DNA from: Bacillota bacterium
GTDB taxonomy: Bacteria; Bacillota; Clostridia; Clostridiales; Clostridiaceae
Direction: 5' to 3'
NCBI GenBank assembly: GCA_023417975.1
Contig: JAEZDX010000610.1
Location: 1 to 11,620, forward strand
DNA: 11,620 nucleotides
Made by a program: the position numbers and the translations under genes
In this document: piece after piece, positions 1 through 6,884 of the stretch
How the letters are laid out: each line of letters starts with the position of its first letter
Position numbering within the stretch: position 1 is the first letter of the stretch
The notes under the pieces: model-generated
Seen by the model: only the letters and a program-made list of their open reading frames with translations
Database searches by the model: none
Told to the model about the DNA's origin: nothing

Positions 1-18
1 ACTATATATTTCCGGAGC

Positions 19-588
19 TTAATGTCTTTTAACATAAGATATATGGTATTGTCCAAAAAATTTATCAAATGCATCATAAGATAACTTTCTAAGTTCTTTA
101 ATATACGCTTTTTTCTCCTCTACTCCCAAAACCTTAACTGTTATATCCAACGCACTTTTTCCTTCTCCAACACACAAATCTGCATAATAGCAGACAGTAC
201 TTCCACAAAAAATTGTTTTTTCAAAGTTCTTATTTATACAATCTAATAACATAAGGTTATCACAAGGGATTTTCATTATATAGTACGCTTCTTTTCCATT
301 TATGCTTCTTTTTAATTCACACACTAATTGTTCAATTCTTTTATACATTTCTTCTTCAAACCCATGTGCTACACCTTTAAAAAAGAATGCTATACCATAA
401 ATCTCAAAACCATATAAATCTGATAAATTCTTTATCCTATAAATATTATAGCCTATTATTTTCTCTCCATATTCAATTACAAAAGTCCATTCCTTTTTCT
501 TCTTTTCTATTATATTGTTAACTATAGAAAAATCTTTTAATTTTATACATTCAGCCATCAAGTTCTTATCATCTATATAGGAAGACAT
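19..588 (-). CDS. WecD-like dTDP-Fuc4N acyltransferase, N-terminal part; possibly frameshifted near its 3' end
   Basis: A 189-residue frame starting MSSYIDDKN and ending FFGQYHISYVKRH. It sits directly after wecE with a one-base overlap, the partner position expected for WecD, which acetylates the 4-amino group of dTDP-Fuc4N. Internal segments fit the non-catalytic N-terminal domain of WecD-like proteins (KIPCDNLMLLDCINKNFEK) and the linker just before the GNAT domain (IKELRKLSYDAFDKFFGQYHIS, comparable to the 'LRQLASAAF..RF' stretch of WecD). No GNAT acetyl-CoA motif is present before the stop at 19-21. In another frame the sequence continues openly to the window edge as LKDIKLRKYI, which would fit the helix before the family's Y..W motif. 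A frameshift (real, programmed or a sequencing error) is therefore likely, with the catalytic domain beyond the left edge. A genuinely short protein of another function is the alternative. Confidence 0.6.
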   Translation of the reverse strand: MSSYIDDKNLMAECIKLKDFSIVNNIIEKKKKEWTFVIEYGEKIIGYNIYRIKNLSDLYGFEIYGIAFFFKGVAHGFEEEMYKRIEQLVCELKRSINGKEAYYIMKIPCDNLMLLDCINKNFEKTIFCGSTVCYYADLCVGEGKSALDITVKVLGVEEKKAYIKELRKLSYDAFDKFFGQYHISYVKRH

Positions 589-1727
589 TATTTTCGCCCC
601 TTTATGTAAAAGTCTTTTACACACCCAGCTATATATCTTACCTTTTCTTCTCCAAGTCCGTAATAGAGCGGTAATCTAACAAGTCTTTCACTTTCTTTTG
701 TTGTATATATATCTTCTCCTTTGAATCTTCCCCACTTAATACCATTGGGAGATGAATGTAAAGGGATATAATGAAAGACTGCAAGTATTCCTCTGCTCTT
801 CAAATAACATATTAATTCATTTCTTTCATTTAAATCTTTAGTCTTTATATAAAACATATGTGCATTATGCACACAATCTTCAGGTATTGACGGCAATTCA
901 ATCAACCTGTCCGAGTATAATTGTAAAAGGTTCTCATAGTAGCAATTCCATGTTTTTATTCTATCACTATTTATTTTTTCTGCTTCTTCAAGCTGAGCCC
1001 ATAAATATGCCGCATTTAATTCACTAGGTAAGTACGAGGAACCTATATCTACCCAAGTATACTTATCTACCTGTCCCCTAAAAAACTTACTTCTATCTGT
1101 TCCTTTTTCTCTTATTATTTCTGCTCTTTCTATAAATTTCTCATTTTGTATGCATATACATCCGCCTTCACCCATGGAGTAATTCTTTGTTTCATGGAAC
1201 GAATAACACCCGAAATCCCCCAACGTTCCCAACGGTCTACCCTTATATTTTGACATAACTCCTTGAGCCGCATCTTCTACAACAAACAAATCATATTTTT
1301 TTGCTATTTCAGTTATTTTTTCCATATTACATGCCACTCCCGCATAATGCACCGGCACTATTGCTTTAGTCTTATGAGTAATAGCATTTTCAATCAGATT
1401 TTCATCAATATTCATTGTATCAGGTCTTATATCTATAAATACAACTTTAGCACCTCTTAAAACAAAAGCATCCGCAGTAGATACAAATGTAAAGGAAGGC
1501 ATAATAACCTCATCCCCCTCCTTTATATCACATAAAATTGCAGCCATTTCCAGTGCATGAGTACAAGAAGTTGTGAGTAAAGCCTTCCTGGTATTAAAGT
1601 TTTCTTCGAAAAAAGCATTACATTTTTTTGTAAACGGTCCATCCCCACATATTTTGTTATTCATGACCGCTTCCCTCATATATTCAATCTCTTTGCCTAC
1701 AAATGGCGGTACGTTGAAATTTATCAT
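588..1727 (-). CDS. wecE: dTDP-4-amino-4,6-dideoxygalactose transaminase (WecE/RffA)
   Basis: A 379-residue PLP enzyme with very close resemblance to enterobacterial WecE along its whole length. It opens with NVPPFVGKEIEYM, then CGDGPFTKKC, GDEVIMPSFTFVSTADAFVLRGAK, RPDTMNIDE and VPVHYAGVAC. The PLP phosphate/ring site EDAAQGVM (Asp152) is followed by Lys181 in SFHETKN, the internal aldimine lysine. It converts dTDP-4-keto-6-deoxyglucose plus glutamate to dTDP-4-amino-4,6-dideoxy-D-galactose (dTDP-Fuc4N). Unlike the RfbH protein of the same fold nearby, it keeps the lysine, so it should transaminate rather than dehydrate. The ATG at 1727 has an excellent GGGAGAGG site that begins at the stop of the preceding gene. 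The end overlaps the start of the WecD-like gene by one base (TAATG). RmlA/RmlB for the dTDP substrate are not in this window. Confidence 0.96.
   Translation of the reverse strand: MINFNVPPFVGKEIEYMREAVMNNKICGDGPFTKKCNAFFEENFNTRKALLTTSCTHALEMAAILCDIKEGDEVIMPSFTFVSTADAFVLRGAKVVFIDIRPDTMNIDENLIENAITHKTKAIVPVHYAGVACNMEKITEIAKKYDLFVVEDAAQGVMSKYKGRPLGTLGDFGCYSFHETKNYSMGEGGCICIQNEKFIERAEIIREKGTDRSKFFRGQVDKYTWVDIGSSYLPSELNAAYLWAQLEEAEKINSDRIKTWNCYYENLLQLYSDRLIELPSIPEDCVHNAHMFYIKTKDLNERNELICYLKSRGILAVFHYIPLHSSPNGIKWGRFKGEDIYTTKESERLVRLPLYYGLGEEKVRYIAGCVKDFYIKGRK
589..603 (-). promoter_or_regulatory. Ribosome binding site that fixes the start of the WecD-like gene
   Basis: AAAGGGG (597-603, minus strand) lies eight bases before the ATG at 588, inside the last codons of wecE. 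It favours this ATG over an in-frame GTG at 624, which lacks a comparable site. The wecE stop and this start share one base as TAATG. Confidence 0.75.
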
Positions 1728-1739
1728 ATAAACCTCTCC

Positions 1740-2075
1740 CTACATATTAAAAATTATCATACCAATTATAATAATTAAATTACCAATCAATTTCTTCTTT
1801 GTTATTTTTTCTTTTAAAAAGATTCGTCCCATAATTAAAATGAATATATACCCTGTAGCTTCCAATATCGGAGCCTCCTTTGTATATATTCCCTTCAAAG
1901 CTATAACATTTATAAATGCTGCAATAAAAAAAATAGCATACGCTCCGATTACTTTACTATTCAAATACTCTGCAGCAATATTCTTATGCTGTTGATTTGC
2001 ACTCAATTTTAATATAACTTGTGCAAAGTTTGAAATTAACACTCCAAACAGAAATAGCAAAACATATTTATTCAT
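1740..2075 (-). CDS. Small four-helix DMT/SMR-type membrane protein (ArnE/ArnF-like flippase subunit 2)
   Basis: About 111 residues with four membrane helices: YVLLFLFGVLISNFAQVIL, VIGAYAIFFIAAFINVIAL, LEATGYIFILIMGRIFL and LIGNLIIIIGMIIFN. The first helix with NFAQVILKLSA and the third with a conserved-looking Glu (in PILEATG) resemble ArnE/EmrE-type proteins. The ATG at 2075 overlaps the stop of the upstream partner as ATGAATAA, so translation is coupled; a GTG at 2078 is a less likely alternative start. Tandem, non-identical SMR genes usually form an antiparallel or paired dimer, as ArnE and ArnF do when moving undecaprenyl-phosphate-Ara4N. Its place between the ArnC-like enzyme and WecE argues for a sugar-lipid flippase. 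The last codon is followed 12 bp later by wecE. Confidence 0.82.
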   Translation of the reverse strand: MNKYVLLFLFGVLISNFAQVILKLSANQQHKNIAAEYLNSKVIGAYAIFFIAAFINVIALKGIYTKEAPILEATGYIFILIMGRIFLKEKITKKKLIGNLIIIIGMIIFNM

Positions 2076-2415
2076 CACTCATCACCACATAAATTCCTAT
2101 AAAAATTATTAAAGCACCAAAAACGTTTGTAAACTTTACACTCTCGTTAAAAATTAACAACGACCACAGCAAAGTCCATAAAATTACGGCGCCTTTCCCG
2201 GAATACGCCAATGTTAATTCTACTTTCTTCATTACCTGCTGCCAAAGTACTGCATATATTCCGAAAACTAAGAGCTCCAATGCAAAGAAAAGGATAAACA
2301 TCGGTGAGAACAACCGATGTTTCGATGCCATTTTACCAATTATCAAAATAAAACTATAAACTACATATATACCTTGAATAATAATTACATTTTTAATTTT
2401 ACTCATACTTTTCAT
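2068..2415 (-). CDS. Small four-helix DMT/SMR-type membrane protein (ArnE/ArnF-like flippase subunit 1)
   Basis: About 115 residues, almost entirely four hydrophobic helices: IIIQGIYVVYSFILIIG, FILFFALELLVFGIYAVL, GAVILWTLLWSLLIF and VFGALIIFIGIYVVMS. This is the size and topology of small multidrug resistance and ArnE/ArnF proteins, half of a full EamA transporter. A second such gene overlaps its end, so a heterodimer is likely. Three in-frame ATGs exist (2430, 2415, 2406). I chose 2415 because it has a GGCGG-like site about eight bases upstream; 2406 would overlap the stop of the glycosyltransferase gene as ATGAGTAA. In context it probably helps flip an undecaprenyl-phosphate sugar. Drug efflux is a weaker alternative given the neighbours. 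Confidence 0.82.
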   Translation of the reverse strand: MKSMSKIKNVIIIQGIYVVYSFILIIGKMASKHRLFSPMFILFFALELLVFGIYAVLWQQVMKKVELTLAYSGKGAVILWTLLWSLLIFNESVKFTNVFGALIIFIGIYVVMSDE

Positions 2416-3370
2416 TGCTATTTCCGCCATTTTCTTTATGTAAATTATAAGTTTCCTTTACCACATATTGTGGTGACTTATTAATACACATGTATATTCT
2501 TCCAATATATTCTCCCAATAATCCAACAGTTATAAGCTGCAAGGCTCCAAAAAAAACTATTGCAACCATCGTGGAAGTATAACCTAGTTGAACATTTGAA
2601 TCAATTAGCTTTCTTACAATAAGATATATCATAAATATAAAACATATTATCGAAAAAATAAATCCTAAAACAGTAGCTACTCTTAATGGCTTTATTGAAA
2701 AATTAGTAAACCCGTTAAGCCAAAGTCTAAACAGCTTACCTAATGTATAATTTGATTTTCCTTCTTTTCTTTCTCTATGCTGTACTGTAACATTTCCAAT
2801 ATTTTTTGTAACCCTGAATATAAGTCCACTTAAATACGCATATGGATTTTCATATTTTATTATTTCTTTAACAACGAATTTTCTCATTATGAAAAGACTA
2901 GTGACTTGTATTTCTTTTGGTTGATCTATGAGTGAAACAGCCATTATATAATTTATTGAAGAACCGAAATTTCTAAATTTCGAATGCTTCTTACTTTCAT
3001 ATCTTCCATATACTACATCATAATCTTCCATTTCCAAAGTATCAATCAATGTTCCAATTTCATATGCAGGAGTTTGGAGATCATCATCCATACAAATTAT
3101 ATAATCTCCATCTGCAAATGATAATCCGGCCATTATTGCATTATGCTGCCCAAAATTTTTTGATAGGCTTAAAACTCTAACCTTTTTATTTGCTTCACAT
3201 ATTTTTTTACATACTTTCAAGGATTCATCCCTGCTATTATCATTAATTAATATAATTTCATGATCCTTTATATTATTTATTTTTAAGATTGCTTGTTCTA
3301 CTTCTACTATTACTCTCTCTATGGTTTTTGAAGAATTATAAACAGGTATTACGATAGAAATACTTTTCAT
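2399..3370 (-). CDS. Polyprenyl-phosphate glycosyltransferase, GT2 (ArnC/CsbB/GtrB type)
   Basis: A 323-residue GT2 with two C-terminal membrane helices (about 232-252 and 266-288), the architecture and length of ArnC, CsbB and GtrB. Visible motifs are IPVYNSSKTIERV (8-20), INDNSRDES (42-50), SLSKNFGQHNAIMAG (68-82), the metal-binding MDDDLQTP (94-101) and RKEGKSNYTLGKLF (201-214). These enzymes transfer a sugar from a nucleotide donor to undecaprenyl phosphate on the cytoplasmic face. The next two genes encode a flippase-like pair and the previous gene YfhO, so the lipid-linked sugar is presumably flipped and handed to YfhO. The WecE and WecD-like genes downstream suggest a 4-acylamino-4,6-dideoxygalactose donor (inference). 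The ATG at 3370 has an AAAGAGG site. The 3' end overlaps the next gene. Confidence 0.92.
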   Translation of the reverse strand: MKSISIVIPVYNSSKTIERVIVEVEQAILKINNIKDHEIILINDNSRDESLKVCKKICEANKKVRVLSLSKNFGQHNAIMAGLSFADGDYIICMDDDLQTPAYEIGTLIDTLEMEDYDVVYGRYESKKHSKFRNFGSSINYIMAVSLIDQPKEIQVTSLFIMRKFVVKEIIKYENPYAYLSGLIFRVTKNIGNVTVQHRERKEGKSNYTLGKLFRLWLNGFTNFSIKPLRVATVLGFIFSIICFIFMIYLIVRKLIDSNVQLGYTSTMVAIVFFGALQLITVGLLGEYIGRIYMCINKSPQYVVKETYNLHKENGGNSNEKYE

Positions 3371-3385
3371 ATAAATATCCTCTTT

Positions 3386-5695
3386 CTACAGAACTTTTTT
3401 TCGTCTAAGTAAAACCATCAATAGTAAGCTTACAATGGTAATTATTACTCCTTCTGTTAATAATGGCTGCTTATACTCAAATTCAACAACATGCTCTCCC
3501 TCTGTAAGATTTATTGCCATAAATCCGATATTTCCTTTTATTATATGTTCTTGCTGTCCATCAACCTTAGCTACCCAGCCTTTATCATAAGGAATAGACA
3601 AAAACATGATCTTATTATTGTCAATTACATTAATTCTGCCTTTTAAGTAACCATTTTTAAATACTTCTACATCAAGATAATCTTTTTTTCTTTCACTTAT
3701 ATCCTCATAATATGTATCCTTTACTGATTCTATCTCGGTTGTTTTTGCTATATTCAGCTTTGTATCACTATCAACAACTAAAGCTTTTAGCAATTCAATG
3801 TCTCTTTTCTCTTTTGATAATTTCAAAAAGTTAGATTCACTGATGTATTTGTCATAGGTAAATCCAAGAGGAAGAAAATTTTCATTTATATATATACCTA
3901 TATCTCCAACTTTACTTAAAAATTTGTAACCTCTTGGAACATCATATTCACCTTTTATAAGATAGTACTTAACTCCTGCAATTTCATCAAGATTGTGTCT
4001 ATTGTTAAAATCCTTAATATACGTTATGTATAGGAAAAATGGAACCTCCATCTTTTTTAAAAAATCTAGTACAGGCCCTGGATTTATTGAATTGTAGGTT
4101 TTTATACCATAATAATTTTGAACTAAATTATCATTCAAAAATTGAGAGTAATAATTTTTCTCTATTCTATAAACACTGTCATCATGCTGTTTTATATATT
4201 GAACAGCTTCATTGGTGTAGTCGTTGTATCCAACTTTCTCTACGAAATACTTTTCATTTACCACTGCCCTATTCCTGAACACAGATAAATAAGAAGATAT
4301 AATAAGTTCAAATATAACCACTATAATAATTGCTTTTTTCACATGTTCTTTAAGATTTTTTAATGTATATAACTTTAAGACCAATGTATATATGAACATA
4401 AAGAAAATAGGAATACATAGATATTTAAGTGATACTTTCAAATTATTTTTTATATCCGGAATATTAAAATATCCAACTAAAAGTGTTAGAATAATTATTA
4501 TGAGTAATCCAATTACTGTCGCTATTACTTTTTTGAAATTACTATTTTCTTCATAGTAATTCAACCCATGTACAGCAGCTGTTATCATTAAAAAATTTAT
4601 AACAAATGTCCATCTATAGGTTATTACACTATATGAATTGAACATAGCCGAAAAATGAGGTAGTATAAGAAAAATAATAAAAATTAAACCGAGTATACTA
4701 TATATTCTTTTCTTGCGCAAATCCAAACTCTTTAAAAAAAACGGTATCATTATTAATGTAAGAATTCCTGAATATAGAATAGGTGCCTCATAGTAGTTTA
4801 TGTATCCATAATAGTACTCACCAGTGCCTGCACCATTATTAGTAAATAATCTTAAAATTGATGTAATGTAATATATGAGCTTATCAAGCTTAAAAAGTGG
4901 AAATTGCGATATATTCAAGCCTATCCTTGGACTTGAGAGCATGACATGTAGTGAAGGAAGAAATATAATTGCACTGACACCTATGCCCATTATATAACAT
5001 CCAATACTCTTAATTAAATGCCGTGCAAATACTTTGATTTTTTTTTCTCCACTATCAATATAACGAACCAATGCGTATATAAATAGAAAAACACTTGCCA
5101 TAAATAAAAAATAACTGCTAAAGAAAGCAATTAATGCTACGCTTAATACGAGTACAGTTCCTTTTCTGTCTTTAAGCAAAATTTCATATCCATGAATAAG
5201 AAAGGGTAATAATACTATTATAGTTCCAAACTGATAATGTTGACCCCATAGAATCATGTAACCATTAAAAGCATATAATAATGCTCCTAACATTCGTACT
5301 CTTTTCGTAATAGTAAAGTTTTTTTCATACATATAAAATGCTATACCTGCGCATATAATCTTAATGATAGACATTACAAGCAGCCCATTAGCTAAATACT
5401 TCTCTCCAAAAACTAACAATACTATTATGAATGGGTCACAAACTAATGCCTGCATAGACAAAATATTATTTCCCATACCAATGTTACTCAGCCAAAAGCT
5501 GAAATCCCCTTTATTTATAGCTCGAATAAAATTTAAATAATATGGATAGTATGAATTTATTGTATCAGAGCCAATATCTTGATATAAATATAAATTATTC
5601 TTAAAAATAAAGTCCTTAAATATTACCAAACACATTAAAACTATTAATATAGGTAATGCAAAAAAATAAATATTTTTTTCCCTTTTATTATGCAT
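3386..5695 (-). CDS. YfhO-family polytopic membrane protein (putative GT-C glycosyltransferase)
   Basis: A 769-residue integral membrane protein with roughly a dozen hydrophobic spans over residues 10-490, then a large extracellular-type soluble region (about 490-745) and one last membrane span (about 748-764) ending in RRKKVL. The first outer loop has acidic residues Asp40 and Asp44 in YQDIGSDT, where GT-C enzymes place catalytic or metal-binding acids, followed by WLSNIGMGNN. YAFNGYMILWGQH (141-153) and PYDKGWVAKVDGQ (702-714) are typical YfhO signatures. In Bacillus and Listeria, YfhO works with CsbB and a GtrA-type flippase to move a sugar from undecaprenyl phosphate onto lipoteichoic acid outside the membrane. 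Here an ArnC/CsbB-like gene follows after 15 bp, supporting the same job. The acceptor glycan is unknown. The start at 5695 has a GAGGTG ribosome site; this is the first gene after the terminator and promoter. Confidence 0.88.
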   Translation of the reverse strand: MHNKREKNIYFFALPILIVLMCLVIFKDFIFKNNLYLYQDIGSDTINSYYPYYLNFIRAINKGDFSFWLSNIGMGNNILSMQALVCDPFIIVLLVFGEKYLANGLLVMSIIKIICAGIAFYMYEKNFTITKRVRMLGALLYAFNGYMILWGQHYQFGTIIVLLPFLIHGYEILLKDRKGTVLVLSVALIAFFSSYFLFMASVFLFIYALVRYIDSGEKKIKVFARHLIKSIGCYIMGIGVSAIIFLPSLHVMLSSPRIGLNISQFPLFKLDKLIYYITSILRLFTNNGAGTGEYYYGYINYYEAPILYSGILTLIMIPFFLKSLDLRKKRIYSILGLIFIIFLILPHFSAMFNSYSVITYRWTFVINFLMITAAVHGLNYYEENSNFKKVIATVIGLLIIIILTLLVGYFNIPDIKNNLKVSLKYLCIPIFFMFIYTLVLKLYTLKNLKEHVKKAIIIVVIFELIISSYLSVFRNRAVVNEKYFVEKVGYNDYTNEAVQYIKQHDDSVYRIEKNYYSQFLNDNLVQNYYGIKTYNSINPGPVLDFLKKMEVPFFLYITYIKDFNNRHNLDEIAGVKYYLIKGEYDVPRGYKFLSKVGDIGIYINENFLPLGFTYDKYISESNFLKLSKEKRDIELLKALVVDSDTKLNIAKTTEIESVKDTYYEDISERKKDYLDVEVFKNGYLKGRINVIDNNKIMFLSIPYDKGWVAKVDGQQEHIIKGNIGFMAINLTEGEHVVEFEYKQPLLTEGVIITIVSLLLMVLLRRKKVL

Positions 5696-5735
5696 ATTTC
5701 TAGCACCTCAACTAAATTATCTGTATACATACTTG

Positions 5736-5764
5736 ATTATAAACTACTTTATGTCAAATATAAA
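5736..5764 (-). promoter_or_regulatory. Putative SigA-type promoter for the yfhO-to-wecD-like operon
   Basis: On the minus strand, TTTATA (5759-5764) is separated by exactly 17 bp from a perfect TATAAT (5736-5741). The likely transcription start near 5728 would leave a leader of about 33 nt that includes the GAGGTG ribosome site of the yfhO-like gene. It is the only sizeable gap before the second operon and comes right after the terminator. A TTGACA at 5752-5757 is only 10 bp from the -10 and is probably not the -35. Confidence 0.55.
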
Positions 5765-5782
5765 GTAAAAAAGTAGTTTATA
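5738..5782. repeat. 13-bp perfect inverted repeat bracketing the promoter (candidate operator)
   Basis: Arms at 5738-5750 and 5770-5782 (TATAAACTACTTT and its complement) are separated by 19 bp. Their centres are about 32 bp apart, close to three helical turns. One arm overlaps the -10 box and spacer and the other lies just upstream of the -35. A smaller inverted repeat (5746-5752 with 5760-5766) is nested inside and would compete for pairing if transcribed. Neither arm is followed by a T-run, so it is not a terminator. The shape fits a binding site for a dimeric or looping repressor; the regulator is unknown. Confidence 0.6.
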
Positions 5783-5790
5783 CCTCTAAT

Positions 5791-5829
5791 AAACAAAAAA
5801 CCTAAAGGTGCTTATTTAGCACCTTTAGG
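5791..5829 (-). terminator. Rho-independent terminator of the SDR-transketolase-rfbH-GT10-GT2 operon
   Basis: A perfect 11-bp inverted repeat (arms 5801-5811 and 5819-5829, core GGTGC/GCACC, 7-nt loop) is followed on the minus strand by TTTTTTGTTT (5791-5800). On the plus strand no T-run follows, so it acts only for the minus-strand genes. It separates the two transcription units. Confidence 0.93.
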
Positions 5830-5875
5830 AAATTAAATATAATCCTATACTATTTGTTTTTCATAGCTTTCAAAG

Positions 5876-6862
5876 TTATTTTAACAGCTTATATATCCTT
5901 TTATAAATACCAAGCTTTAATAGAACTTGAGTAATGCCGACTTTTGTTGTAATAGGAAATCTTTTCAGTTTCAAAGCCTTGTCTATATAGCTCTTTGCTT
6001 CACTTTGATTCTCTTCACTTGTTTCTTTAACTAAAATAATATTTTTTGCAACTCTTGTATATTCTGCGGAAAGCTTTGTATAGTAATACTCAGCAGTTTC
6101 CTTATCAAGCTTTTTACCCAAAACTTTTTCATAGTAATCTAACTCTTTGTTTAGAACTTTAAACTCCTCTTGTAGTTCAGGACTATTAAGATATCTATTG
6201 GTCTCTTGACCTTTATGTATTCTATACTTAATTAACTTTTCACTAACTATCCCCACTTTATACTTTCTTGCTATTCTAAGGTAAAGCTCAGTATCACCTG
6301 TAAACTCATATTCAGGGTCAAATCCTTTAAACTCATCAATAATTTCCTTTTTACACATAAAGGTAGGGCATGTTAACGGAGTTCCATTATTGATTATTTC
6401 TAAAAGCAAGCTTTCATAATCAACTAATGTATTCTTTTTTAGGAATGGGTTACTTTCGGATTCCATAAGAACACTTTCTCCATCAATTAAATACCTGTCT
6501 GTAAACACTACTTTTGCTTCATATTCCATTAGAAAATTAATTTCTTTTTCAAGTATTTGAGGCATGTATACATCATCACTATGATATATACATACATAAT
6601 CCTCGTTTGCCATATCAAAGCATCTGTTTATGTTGCCAACAGCACCTATGTTTTTTTCATTTCTTATATATCTTACCCTGTCATCACTATAGCTCTTTAC
6701 TACCTCTTCCGTATTATCTGTTGAAGTATTATCTACAATAGTTACAGTAAAATTGCCGTATGTCTGTGCCAATAGTGAATCAATAGTCTCTTTTATATAC
6801 TTTCCTCGGTTATATGTAGGGACATATATACCGATTTTAGGAAGGTCTGTATTCCGATTCAT
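5876..6862 (-). CDS. Glycosyltransferase family 2 (GT-A inverting glycosyltransferase)
   Basis: A 328-residue GT2 enzyme that would add one sugar to a lipid-linked glycan on the cytoplasmic side. The N-terminus carries the nucleotide-binding start VPTYNRGKYIKETI (14-27), then IVDNTSTDNT (42-51) and the metal/nucleotide DXD equivalent HSDD (94-97). A GDTELYLRIA segment (189-198) carries the acidic residue typical of the catalytic-base region, and YRIHKG follows. The last 100 residues are a charged helical tail without membrane spans. Donor and acceptor cannot be read from the sequence. The ATG at 6862 has a clear GAGGTG site five bases upstream and lies 22 bp after the GT10 gene. It is the last gene of the first operon: a strong terminator follows about 47 bp beyond the stop codon. 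Confidence 0.9.
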   Translation of the reverse strand: MNRNTDLPKIGIYVPTYNRGKYIKETIDSLLAQTYGNFTVTIVDNTSTDNTEEVVKSYSDDRVRYIRNEKNIGAVGNINRCFDMANEDYVCIYHSDDVYMPQILEKEINFLMEYEAKVVFTDRYLIDGESVLMESESNPFLKKNTLVDYESLLLEIINNGTPLTCPTFMCKKEIIDEFKGFDPEYEFTGDTELYLRIARKYKVGIVSEKLIKYRIHKGQETNRYLNSPELQEEFKVLNKELDYYEKVLGKKLDKETAEYYYTKLSAEYTRVAKNIILVKETSEENQSEAKSYIDKALKLKRFPITTKVGITQVLLKLGIYKRIYKLLK

Positions 6863-6884
6863 TTTTCACCTCATTAGGACGAAT

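Noticed and set aside
589..624. GTG at 624 as the start of the WecD-like gene
   Set aside because: It would overlap wecE by 37 bases with no clear ribosome site, while the ATG at 588 has AAAGGGG at good spacing and a coupled TAATG junction.
1263..1460. Plus-strand open frame of 65 codons, and similar ones at 4039-4278, 7017-7217, 8058-8249, 9439-9705, 10838-11029 and 11092-11412
   Set aside because: All lie wholly or mostly antisense inside strongly supported minus-strand genes, show no recognisable domain, and have compositions expected from reading those genes backwards.
5752..5757. Consensus -35 hexamer TTGACA on the minus strand
   Set aside because: It is only 10 bp from the perfect TATAAT, and at 16-18 bp spacing downstream there is no good -10. 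The TTTATA at 5759-5764 has the right 17-bp spacing.
5738..5782. Inverted repeat considered as a second intrinsic terminator
   Set aside because: The arms are AT-rich and no T-run follows on either strand; its position over the promoter fits an operator better.
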